From: Lunularia cruciata
Lineage: Eukaryota; Streptophyta; Marchantiopsida; Lunulariales; Lunulariaceae
Length of the DNA: 64,000 bases
Direction: 5' to 3'
NCBI GenBank assembly: GCA_948567375.1
Contig: OX419761.1
Span: forward strand, 39,062,501 to 39,126,500
A program made the translations under genes and the position numbers. Position 1 is the stretch's first letter, and each line of letters starts with the position of its first letter. The notes beneath the pieces were generated by a model, which did not search any database, was not told the origin of the DNA, and saw nothing but the letters and a program-made list of their open reading frames with translations. Shown here piece after piece: positions 37,979-49,000 of this stretch.

Positions 37979-38455
37979 TCAAGAAGTTAAGAACCTGTCA
38001 AAGTGCAGCTAAAACCACTTCATGAATGTCGATACTTGTCGCAACAGGTATTAATTGATACATATGTCTGGTGAGTAATTCAGTTTCGGTAGCGTGTAGA
38101 AACTTACACGCAGTCCGTATCTCCACATATAGGACACTTCGGGGGAGGATTCTCGCATGTCGATTCGCTTTGCGGACACCTGAAGTCAAGCAAGCATGTA
38201 ACTCTCCGTTGAGCAGACTGAAATACAGAGTTTGAGATCAACGTTGCCAAAATAAACAATGCGGGGATAACACACGAAAAGAGGACTTCGAAGACTGGTA
38301 GCAACGGGAACAGACAATCTTCTAATATGAACAGACATAGATATCATCTTGTGACTATGAATCAAATGTAGAGGAAGAGACAGGCTGGGAAGTACTCACA
38401 CGCAGCCAGTGTCATTGCATATGGGGCACCTTCGAGAGAATTTTGTACAAGCCAT
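37979..38455 (-). CDS. Cysteine-rich mini-protein A (47 aa, three exons)
   Basis: I do not recognise this family. Exons on the minus strand: 38455-38400 (56 nt), 38179-38108 (72 nt), 37994-37979 (16 nt, weakest). The protein starts MACTKFSRRCPICNDTGCV. The second exon contributes CPQSESTCEN and a second module, CPICGDTDCV. Both internal junctions fall in the same place, in phase 2 within a Val codon right after the module's last Cys (TGC GT|GTGAG, TGC GT|GTAAG). That gives eight cysteines in 47 residues and no signal peptide. A TATAAAT lies about 190 bp upstream. The layout matches gene B on the other strand. The CPxCPIC pattern and acidic residues suggest metal or redox chemistry; this is only inference. 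Confidence 0.6.
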
Positions 38456-38644
38456 CTCGAGATTTCCGCAAATAGATGTGAAATCGATAATTATCCAGAG
38501 GTTGAACAAGCCAACAGAGAGATATCTTGCATAAGTTCAGAAGTCTTCTTTCTTTTTGCACAGGTAGATATTCAGGTGCAGATCTTATAGCAGTGTAATG
38601 TATTTGTGCGCTTGAGTGATTTGACAGAACAGTCCCGTATATGC

Positions 38645-38651
38645 ATTTATA
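38645..38651 (-). promoter_or_regulatory. Putative TATA box of mini-protein gene A
   Basis: On the minus strand the sequence reads TATAAAT inside 'cccatataaatgcatat', about 190 bases upstream of the ATG at 38455. It is assigned by match and position only. Confidence 0.45.
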
Positions 38652-39539
38652 TGGGATCTCCTCTACCTTTCAAACCACCACTCGCGATGTAGACAGTGGT
38701 GTGGTACATTATCGCCATCTACTGTTTTCCACGTCCACTATTTGAATTTAACGTCATGAACGTAGTTTCCAGGCAGGGCTGTAGAGAAAACAAACTGCAT
38801 GCATATGCACAGAGAATGTCTGGAATGGTAGCGAACTAACTGCACCAGTCGACTAGTCGATCCGGAGGTCTACTTCCTCTCACAGTGGAAGCAATGCTGA
38901 ACAGAATGTTTTTGTCCATTTTGAGACAATTTCGGCTAAATCACGAAGAAGCCGAACTCGGTATGAAGTGTCACTTCAGGTTTCTACAGTCGCACAGAAA
39001 TGTTTGAGCTCGCAATCACGTGTATTGGAACATATTGAGTTCCGGCTGATTACACTGGTGAGAAGTTGCCTTCATTGCAATACATTGATAACGACAGTTT
39101 AGAACGTTTAGCCCTCTGCCTCTCGTAGAAACTTGAGAATTTGCAATGTATGTGTTGAAGAACGACCTCTGTAGCTAATTGTCGCCTTCAATAGTGTAAA
39201 TGATTTGAGAGAAATCAAGCCACCTCAGAGTAGAATGAAGGCGGCTAAAACGAACTTCGTTTAGTTTCCGGGAACCTTCGGATGTACACAAACTTGGTCA
39301 TCTGTGGTTGGGAATTTCTCGGAACTTCAGCGGGAGAAGAGCACATGAAGAAGAATAAGGTTCTACTAGTGGTACATATGGAAACAAGTGTAACACCATG
39401 TTCGCCAATTTAACCTACATGTGAAATTTCGGACCGAATTGAACTTTATCTCAGCCGATGATTTGAAAGTGAAGTGTAAGTCCACGCACATGTCAGGAAG
39501 CTCACGGAATTCTCTTCCATAGAGCAGTAATTTGTCTCC

Positions 39540-39569
39540 GCGAAGGCCATTCAAGCGAATGGCCTTCGC
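39540..39569. repeat. Perfect 13-bp inverted repeat, 4-base loop
   Basis: GCGAAGGCCATTC (39540-39552) pairs exactly with GAATGGCCTTCGC (39557-39569) around the loop AAGC. It is GC-rich compared with its surroundings. No T-run follows, so it is not a bacterial-style terminator. Confidence 0.9.
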
Positions 39570-39862
39570 TAACTTCGTGGAAGCTGCAGCTTCTCCCATA
39601 CACAGGTACAGAAATGGCCATGGGGAGATAAAATGGGACTACTATTACAACTGTACTGTTTATTATAGAATTCGATGCAACTCAGTTTTCCTCAATTGAA
39701 AATCCGGAACCGTCTACTTTGACCTCTTGGAAGGGACAAAATCGTGTTCAGTTCTGAACACATCACGAAATGTTTGTAGACTTTCAACCTGCAAAGCTAC
39801 AACCACATGAGATGATGTGATTGCAAACAATTATCTGCGTACTAATGGTGCCACTCTTTATC

Positions 39863-39871
39863 TATATATAG
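39863..39871 (+). promoter_or_regulatory. Putative TATA box of mini-protein gene B
   Basis: The stretch TATATATAG lies within 'tttatctatatatagagtcc', about 240 bases upstream of the ATG at 40111. It is in a position similar to the TATA box of gene A. Confidence 0.45.
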
Positions 39872-40110
39872 AGTCCATCATATGGGAGACGAAATCACAA
39901 ACAGATCTGCCTCCTCAGCAAATTATATACATCTCCCAAACTTTCCATCTCCACAAGAGCTTGGGTAAAACATAAAAGTTTAGGTACATTCTGCAGAAGC
40001 AATTGCTGATACCGTTTCGCTGATAGTTGCTGTTACATAGGTAAAAGTAATCAGCATCACTCGGTGGATCTCGCTACGTCCATTCCACGTCCAATCTCTT
40101 CAAGATTAAC

Positions 40111-40700
40111 ATGGATTCCACTGGCTGCCCTACAAGATGCCCCATCTGCAACGACACTGACTGCGTGTGAGAACCCATGAACTCCATAAACCCCACAGTT
40201 TCAGTAGTGTCAAAATATGTGCATACGATATGTTACTCTGCCTTCAGGTCAACGAGTGAAGGAGATGATGAGTTCGCCGAATGTATAGCATGCGGTTTGT
40301 AGTTAGTTAAATTGTAAAGTCATTGCTGCTAGAGGAAGGTAAGAGGATGGCAAGAATTACCATCTGAAATACGTGACATGTAACTTCCTGGTTGGTTGGT
40401 GGCAGGTGCCCGCAAAGCGAATCGAGCTGCGAAAATCCTCGACCAGCATGCCCTATATGTGGAGACATGGATTGCGTGTAAGCCCTCAATGATTTCATGA
40501 TTTACCATGTTTATACAAATCACAGCTGGTTATAGTGAAGAAACATTGCTCGTGTTGGTCGGTCACGGTCACCGTCACGTATGGAATCAGAACCCTCAAA
40601 CGATAAACCAACGTGTCTAATCCTAAAGATCAACTCTTTGATAGAGCCAGCAACTAATGTTTAGTCTCCTTGCGGTTGCAGATGTCCGGATCCCGAGTGA
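40111..40700 (+). CDS. Cysteine-rich mini-protein B (48 aa, or about 65 aa with a cassette exon)
   Basis: Unrecognised family, paralogous to mini-protein A. Core exons: 40111-40166 (56 nt), 40406-40477 (72 nt), 40682-40700 (19 nt). The first exon encodes MDSTGCPTRCPICNDTDCV, the second CPQSESSCEN followed by CPICGDMDCV, and the last CPDPE and the TGA stop. The first two exon lengths and the phase-2 junctions within a Val codon are identical to gene A. A possible cassette exon at 40248-40298 keeps the frame and adds two more cysteines (around FAECIACG); its donor (TT|GTAGTT) is weak. Ten cysteines in 48 residues, with no membrane segment or signal peptide, suggest a soluble metal-binding or disulfide-rich peptide (inference). 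Without splicing, the first exon would stop after 19 codons. Confidence 0.65.
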
Positions 40701-43700
40701 GTTCAGAAGCCTGGTTATATGCTGGATTAGTAAAATTGAAGACAAGAAGCAGAATCCAGTGGAGGAAAGAAGTTTGTAGATTTAGCTTCTTCTTAAGGCT
40801 TCTACTGTATATATTTCTATTGAGTTCTGGCTACCATGCCAGCCATGTTCTCCTTTTATTGTGGACAGAGTGTTAACAGGCATTGGCTTTTCACTGGCGG
40901 GCAGTTGCAGCAAGAGCTCCCGTTATATGTAGTACATTTTATCCTCGTTTACCATTGGAAGGTCTATTTCAAGTCGTTCAGCATTAAAGTACCTTGTTTC
41001 TTTACCAGATATACAATTGGAGGATCTATATCACGTCGTTTCAGAATTAAATTACTTTCTTTCTTCAATTTAATAAGGATTTCATAATTTTACCTCGACT
41101 TTTAGTCTGTTCTTTGGACCTCGTGCCCAGTTTTCCCACATCTGGGGGCCCTTGTATTCCTTTATCTTTTCCTTTCAGGATATATACCATTCGGCCTTTT
41201 GCGCCATTCGTCTGATATTGCATGTACCGTTCTAGCTAAAATGTACTGAAAGGGTTCGTCATCCACAAGTCGACATGATACGAAATATCGTTGTCATGAA
41301 ATATTGTGACCACTTGCCTTGTATAGCGTAATGAGAACACGTCAGACGACATAAACTGCTATCTTTTGTTTCACAAAAGTATTTTATGGATTCTAGAGAT
41401 GAATACTTTTTTATCCACTCCAATGTCGTAGCCTACCGTGTTCACCAAGTTTTTAAGTTGTAACTCACGGAGATGTGTGCACGTATTTTTGTTGCCTCGT
41501 GCGTGACCTTATGCTTCAGAAGACCACAACTCGAGGTCGTTTAATGAACGTTAACATGAATGAAACATGATTATTAAATGCAAAGACTTTGACAGACAAT
41601 TCTAGGACAAGTCAAATTATCTAGATATTAAGCATTATTTCATGAATTCTCTATTTCGTGACTTCATCATATGTAAATGGCCGTGTATAACACTGCAAAG
41701 GTGTCACCTCTATCATGCATACATCTACATGTGAAGGTGAACATGTATCCTGGAAATAGAACATAGCAAACTCGATCTTCCTTGCACATCGAAGTACAAG
41801 GAGTAATCAATCTGTCAATCGACTGCAAGGGGAGCATTGATTTGTAAGAACTACAGCAGCGCACGCCTGATCGGAGCAGCGAATAATCGTCTCCAAAAGC
41901 GGATCTGTGGTGAATCAGGGATTGAAAAGCATTGAATCGCAATCGCTCCTATCATCGCGGTCAAGAAGGAGAGAGCGTCAAGTAGAATATACAGAAGGAT
42001 TCAGTAGAAGATAAGACAGGGTGGAAAAGCTGACCACTGCAGAAGGAAGGTGGTTTTAATGAGCGTATATGGACAATAATAGCCTCACAAGTTCAGTTAA
42101 TTGATCTAATCAAAAAGCCATTCAACAGTGTCAACCGAGACAGAGAATATAATCTGAAGCCCGAAAGTCTTCGCTAAGCAAAAGTTGAATCCGCGTGTAA
42201 CTTCCTTGGAGATTGCTTACTCGTTCCCGATGCTGTCTAATGTGGGTCCTTCCTCGAGTGTAGCACATGAAAAGTTTTCCAGGAGCTTCAAGTTAAGACA
42301 CCCGCTGAATCAGCCGTTTGTTGCAGTAGCACACGGCGCTGAAGCACGATGGTCGAGACTTTAGAATCACGGAGTGATGACCGAATGAACTTCGAATGAG
42401 AACGTGGCTTTTACTGGACCATATAACTGCAATTTGGACTCTGAATGATGCAATCCGAGATGCAACGAAGGAATGACATCAGAATTTACCTTGACGTTGA
42501 TCGTATTTTGAGCAGAACACTAGATCATTGATCAATTAGGCTAGCAAAATACCACGATAACCTCAGCATTTGTGCAGTTGGTATTTCTCACTCGTTATAA
42601 AGGAGATCTTTTACTCCAGAAGGTCTCTTCTATTGAGATACTTACACTTGTTACACAAAGGTAGGCTAGTTGCTTTTGGTCCTGTGGATCAAAGCTTACT
42701 TGAGCTAGCTTGAAGACTGGGGAATACTATTTTCTCAAGAGAGCCGCAAGGTGGCTTCTTCGGGCTGATTCACCTGTGAAGATGCAAAATTTGTCTTTGA
42801 GACTGAAATCGTCTAACCTATCCCCATTCTTTGACGTTGTAAAGTGAATGGCATCTGAGGCATGTCTCACGAGTGGATGCACTCGTCTCCTGCCTATGAG
42901 AAGCGCTGGTCAAAGAAGATACACGAACCACACTCAGAGCATTGCTGTATCCATTCTAAGGAATACAAAGAGACAAACAAAGAGGAATTTAAGAATACAG
43001 ACCATGACCATCGCTAGCTGTGGCATGCAAGCGAGCTAATTGAAAAAAGTAGAGATTAGAATACAATAGTAGGACAGTAAAGATGTTTCGGCGAACCTGA
43101 GGATTAGTGCAAATGTTCGAAGGTCAACAGAACTTACTGGCTTATAATTTACAAAGACTAGGACTTCGTGGGATGACTTTTATCGAGAGTGCTGTGTACT
43201 GTCTGTCAGGCTGTTACTGAATAATGACTCAGACAAGTGGCACAAACACCGAGATGGAACAGATTCTACTCTACTCGCTCTCAAGCGCCTATCACTATGA
43301 TCACCTTTTGAGACCCACGCGGTTTGATGAAGATTGTGTTATCTGCACTGACCATCAAGGTCTCGAGCACTGCTCACATGTGAGACTTAGGTTTGGACTG
43401 TGGTGATATACACCAGGTCTTTCCTTTGTTGCTCTGGAATCGCGTCGTCAACGCATAGTTGGCGAATTCGAGTGAGAAGTAACCATGACCGCATAAGCTT
43501 GCCCTAACTCTGGTAACTGACTAGCTTACAGTCAAATGCACTGTTCAAAGCGCTAGATAGAGACCGGGCCCGAGAAGATGTTTCACAAGCCCTGGAAGTA
43601 AGTTCCCAAAGCTATAAAGCTTGTCCATAGTTCCCCGGGCTCATCTCTTCCGGAACTCAGGGTAGTGAATCTTCACCAGTTATCCTACGCGGTCGCCTAT

Positions 43701-44129
43701 ACAATCTTCACGAGTTCAGGAATAGGAACCATCAAAACTGCGCATCTTCTCAGTCACGCTGTATCCAGTCACTTAGATGGATATCTTGTTAAGTAGTTCG
43801 TACCTCAGTCTATCATAGACAAAGATTCATAGACAAAAACGCAGCTCACTTCTTTTTGTGGCCGGCTCCTTTAATGTTCCAGTGACTTAGAGAGCAAAGC
43901 ACTATTGAGGGGATATATATGTACATTACGTTGGATCTCCGCACGTGTAGCACCTTTCTAGTCAAGAAGATTTCGAGAGGAGGCCCAGGATTCTTGTCAC
44001 TGTCAAAGGACTAACGCTGAAGCTCTGATTCAAATCTGTGCCCAGTTCTGTTGTTCTGTTGTCCAGCAACCGAATTGTGAATTCTCCAGGTGTAGGCAGT
44101 GTGAAAAGTTTGGAGACTTGTAAGATTAC
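40701..44129. other. Intergenic DNA, no gene recognised
   Basis: Composition is moderate. Several 60-90 aa frames exist on both strands (for example 41667-41942 minus and 42848-43039 plus), but none has a recognisable domain or convincing splice context. The sequence around 43912-43921 (GATATATATG) may be the TATA element of the DMP gene. Confidence 0.4.
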
Positions 44130-44816
44130 GTGAATATGTCGGCACCATCAGGGAGCATGGATGCAGTATCCAAGCTGACGAATCTACTGCCAACAGGGAC
44201 ATTTCTCGCGTTCCAGACTGTGGCCCCTATCTTTACCAATAACGGGAAGTGCGGACAGATCGAGAAGATCATGACCGGCATTTTACTTCTCTTCGTCGCC
44301 ATCATCTGTTGGGTGCTCAATTTCACAGACAGCCTCACTACAGATACCGGGACAGTGTATTATGGCATTGTCACCAAACGAGGATTGTTCAATCCTCGAT
44401 TCAAGAGTTACCCTATTGCCGGTGTTCAAGGATACTTCTACTACGGGGACAAGTACGTGGTGAACGGATTTGATTTCATCAATGGAGTGTTTGACATAAT
44501 TGCTTTGGGAGCCCTTACTCTACTTACTCCTCCTATTACTACATGCTACTACCCCAACATTCCAAGCACCATCGTCAAAACTCTTCCCATTCTTGTCGCA
44601 ATCGTTGTGGGTTCATACTTCGCCTTTGCTCCTCCCCCCAGAAATGGAATTGGATTTCCGGGAAATGAAAATCGAGAAGTGGCCCATGATAGTCCTAGGT
44701 CTCGTCAAGGAAGCAGCGCCGACGACGATAATAATAAGCAGTCGCTGCTCAAACCGGAGGGGCCATATGGATCGAGGGCTCTCACAGTGTCGTCTCCAGG
44801 TAGAACAACCGTCTGA
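44130..44816 (+). CDS. DUF679 domain membrane protein (DMP family)
   Basis: This is a single-exon gene of 228 aa, the usual size and exon structure for the family. DMPs are four-helix membrane proteins of plant endomembranes; members in flowering plants act in gamete fusion and in senescence-related membrane remodelling. Family hallmarks seen are LTNLLPTGTFLAFQ (16-29), IFTNNGKC (34-41), FTDS (65-68), VYYGIVTKRGL (76-86), the family's CYYPN-like motif (139-143) and RNGIGFPG (171-178). Hydrophobic segments lie at about 17-35, 46-64, 115-133 and 148-168. The C-terminal tail is polar and Ser-rich, longer than in short members. The ATG chosen is the first in frame; MSAPSG two codons later is an alternative. 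Its exact subgroup cannot be called. Confidence 0.93.
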   Translation: MNMSAPSGSMDAVSKLTNLLPTGTFLAFQTVAPIFTNNGKCGQIEKIMTGILLLFVAIICWVLNFTDSLTTDTGTVYYGIVTKRGLFNPRFKSYPIAGVQGYFYYGDKYVVNGFDFINGVFDIIALGALTLLTPPITTCYYPNIPSTIVKTLPILVAIVVGSYFAFAPPPRNGIGFPGNENREVAHDSPRSRQGSSADDDNNKQSLLKPEGPYGSRALTVSSPGRTTV

Positions 44817-46020
44817 TTTTGTGGCAGGTTAGAATTCTTTGGACATTCCTTAAGCTTCTTCAACTTCTCAACCGCGGGGTACTTGCGGTCTAAATTGCTT
44901 CAAGCACACGAAGCCTCAGGTTCCCCGACAATTCAGTGATTAAGCTCTTCTGAAAAAGAGCGCTTTGACAGCCATTGCCTTCCAACTGATATATTACACG
45001 CGGCACCCACCAGAGCATGCACATTCAGAGGATTCGCATGCTCATTTGAACACTGAGTGTAGCTGGAAATAAATGTGCCGGTGTTGACAGAATTAAAGTC
45101 TCATGCAAGGTAGGAGTTAGACGCATATATATCTTCCCGCTATCATCAGTCCTGGTAGAGACTTGAAGCTGAACAATCGGCCCAACTTGTTGTGCTTGTT
45201 GAAGATATGTATAGTGCACAACGTTCCAGCAAAGGAAGCGAAAGACCGCACATAGATTAGTGATTTATCAGTTAGGAACCAAATTGTAGATGATGCGGAG
45301 ATTCGCTGCGTCACCTGTATATTGGTGGCTGCAAAGTTAAGTAAATAGGATCCATACCAACGTCGCAGTACTTCTCTGATTAAAAAGTGAAGCCCAGGCT
45401 TGCAGGAGGAGTCACCTTGTTTCGCTGTTGTGAGCTCAAGTCTGATAAAACCACTGTTCAGAATTTTTTTGCAGGCTTGGAATGCCGTGGTATCTCCAGT
45501 CCAGTAGGAAGAGCATGTTTGATCTGTTTTCTTCAATGTTGGTCACCATTCGCAGCGCAATATCTATCACCTGACCTGACGCGGTGTGAGGCATGATTGC
45601 TGCGGTGGTGGTGTAGATCTACGTAGAATGAGCTGGCTGGCTTATGATCGTGAGGGAGTACAGGCTACCACAAAAAGGGTTCTTTTGGCCAGCCTTAGAG
45701 AATTGAACTTTCTACAACGTATGTTGCTTTTATCTACAGTTCTGGTGGGAAGAGTGAAGAAAATGTGTAATTGCTACCTTGCTCGCTCCCTTCGCACGCA
45801 TTGATGTCGAATAGATGTCTAATTGCAACCTGTGATACCAGTACATAGCATGGGTCGTGGCCATCAGCAAAAGCTCACGGCAAATTGCTACCGTGCCGAT
45901 CCCACTTGTGAGGGATTTCGAAGATCTCTCGGCTGAACAACCTCCGGTCGTTTAGGGGTAGAGTAGTGTCCAGCGTCACCAAAACCGACAAAAGCAAGTT
46001 CTAGGCTCATTGCAATGCTT
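44817..46020. other. DMP 3' flank, nothing else identified
   Basis: Short frames occur on both strands, including 45117-45536 on the minus strand (139 aa), without a recognised domain. Base composition drops abruptly to AT-rich near 46.0 kb, marking the edge of the gene island. Confidence 0.4.
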
Positions 46021-49000
46021 TGTACTAAGAATAATGTCAATTTTGGGGGTGAATTGACATTGACATTAAGCTTCAAAATAATATCAATAAGTATATGCGA
46101 TTTCATGGTTCCCGTAATGAGCTATAAAAATTATCTGCCCATATATAAAAAAAAATATAAAATATGGATACTAAAGAATAAATGGATATTTTAGGTTTTT
46201 TTCCTTTTCATTTCCAGGTTAGAAATCGAAAAGGGCGACCACGTAGAAAAAGGGTACTGAATTTCATATTGTATTCATTCATTCTTTCTAATTTCTCAAA
46301 TTGAGTTCCAAATCTGTTTTATAAAATGATCAGCACATGCACTTCCCCAGTTCCTTGAGTTTGCTTTTCAATATCTGCTGCCTAACTTTATACCCAACAA
46401 TTTTCAAGAATACAGGTTTAGAGAATAGTTATGATCTCTAATCCATGATCCGGATAGTCATGTTAAGCTATACAAATTTATGAAGGTGAAATAATAAATA
46501 AATAAATAAATAGATAGATTAAAAAAAACTAGAGTTGATGTATAAAATCAATAGAACTAATGTCAATAATGTATGTCTAAAATAATCTTATATTAATTAG
46601 TGTCACATCATTAATAAGTCTATATTACACTAACAAAGTTTACTCTAGATAATTTAAAACTAATGTGATTTTAAATCCAATATACAAAGTAGATACCACA
46701 CAAATATATGCTTTAACAATGATGCAAAAGCATTAATTATGGAGATTTGTTCTTCTAATTTTCCATTTCAATCTCTATAATTGCAAAGGTCTTTATACTT
46801 TGATCTGCATCATTATAGTTTTACTAAGGACAAAAGTTTAAGCAAAAAGCTAAGATTATAATATTAATAAATTCAATCCCATTAATGCACAATTTAAAGT
46901 ACATGCTCAAGAAATATTGTTCACTATGTACACATTCTTGCTCTATGCCAGCCATTGAATCTCGGGGCAACTTTCAAACCTCTGCACGCCCAAAATGGCC
47001 ATGAGGTAAGATTCTTTGCAGCAAGTAGTATAAAGAAGTAGCATCTTCAAATAATATGCAACTTTTGAAATAAAAGTATAGCATTCTCAACCACTGTATT
47101 GAAGGTTTTAGAGTGTAAGACTAGAATAAAGGATAAAGCTAGTAGCTTAAGTAATGTGGAAGTCCTGGATTTATTCAAGTGGATATATATGCAACTTAAA
47201 ATTTGATCAACATAGTAATGAGTATGGGCAAGCATCCAAAATTCTAATTTAATCTTTTAGATTTTTTTTAGGAGCATAGAGAGAGATATACAAAATTTTT
47301 ATGATATTTTATTTCCAATTGAAGCTAAAAAATTGGAGAAAGAATGCTTCTCCATCCAATAAAGACTTGACTTAATAATTTTTAGATTGATTTCAGAGTT
47401 TTCTAGTTCAGGAAGAGTTTTGATTTCATATTGTCAATCTAAGACTAACACTCAACAAGATGTATACCAACTTAAGAGGCAATGTTGATAAATTTTGGTT
47501 TAATGCTGAAGTGTGGCATGCTATTTTCCAATAATGTTGAGTATTATGATAAAAAAAATACTTCTAACGTTGTGAAAATATTTGTTCTTTTATTGTGCTA
47601 GTATCTCTTAGTATAGTTAATATAGTGAGATCCTGATTTAATCTTTTTTTAAATTAGTGTTTCACAGTAAAATAAAGTAAACACATTAAACCCATTACTC
47701 TATAACTATTAGACTTCCTTCATCTTCTTGATTTAGTTTTAAAGTCGGCTAATGTAAGGTATTCTATGACTATCAACATTATCAATGTGCAAGTTTTAAC
47801 TTAAAATTTTCACGAGAGAGTATATTTCATACATAAAATTTTAATAATATGAGTTTATTTTAGTCAATATAAATTTTTTTTAATAAATTTGCAAATGAAA
47901 TTATCTATTGACACCTTCTTTTGATTAAAATGTTTTTTTGGGAGGAAGAAATGTTTTACATGCTTTTGAGGATGGTTTTGAGCATTGTGATTCATGCAAT
48001 GTTTTCTTGCAGGTCGTGAAGGTAGAGATAAATCTCTATTTTGAAAGAAAGCAATACCTTTTAAAAGAGTGTCTAGAGCAAGCAAAACTTATGTTGGATA
48101 TCCCTTCTATATTCTTAGAGTTAAAAGCACCAAAGGAACTAAACAAGGAGCTATGATGTAGAATTTTGTTTACTAAAGTAAAGGCTCCACTTGACGAAAG
48201 AAAAAATAAAATCCCAACTTATTTTCTTTGTAGTTAAGGTAATGAGTTAAAAGTGGAGAAGGAAGGAAACTGATTCTTTTGCTTAATGTCTTAGATGACT
48301 ATGCAAGGTCATCTTTGGAATCCCTCAATAAGACACAAGTGAGAGAGATATATATGTATGTATATAAATCCAAAATACTAATGATAAAATCCAATTCTAA
48401 GAGATGGTTGATATAATTTTTCATTTATCAGATGAAGAAGATTCAGAAGAATGATTATCAAAAGGTGAAAAATTTCATTTTAAGTGTCAAATTTCATTCT
48501 TGAGTCTAAAACCTTCTTCCTTATTCCAAAATGACTAAAATTATCCATTTGAATGACATTTATCATTTTTATTAGTGTATATCTTATATGTTTCCTTGGT
48601 GTTTTTTAAAGCATTGTGTCCTTGGATGTGAACCATAACCACTCAAAGCTTCAATATTTGGACCTAGAACATTCTTCTTTATCTTTGCATTTAGTACCAC
48701 TTGAGTCACTAACCTAGTCACTTTAGAAAATTTTATGAGTAGGCTGAATTAACATATTATTCTAAATTTCAGAAATTTGTTGAATTTGAGGAATTTGAGG
48801 AATTTCACTAAAAGACAAAACACCAAAAATTTAAGAAATGAACTTGTAAAATTAAGATGGATATTGTATTCTAAATCTCCAATGATAACTCACCAAGAAT
48901 ATCATAAGATTTAGGTTTAATTTAATATCCACCATAGTTTCAATAAAGTAGACCGATCAAAATCTTATAAATCAAAATTTGCTCAATTGGAGATATCTAT

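Larger units (their letters stand above)
38456..40110. other. Divergent intergenic region between the two mini-protein genes
   Basis: The two Cys-rich genes point away from each other across 1.65 kb, which should hold both promoters. It includes the two putative TATA boxes and a perfect 13-bp hairpin at 39540-39569. A minus-strand frame at 39366-39599 (77 aa, starting MGEAAASTKLAKAIRLNG) covers that hairpin. It looks plausible at its N-terminus but has no known relative. Confidence 0.45.

Noticed and set aside
40406-40500. Reading the 72-nt exon of mini-protein B in the alternative frame (ARKANRAAK...)
   Set aside because: That frame is not shared with gene A, whereas the cysteine frame is conserved at nearly every residue with the same splice phases.
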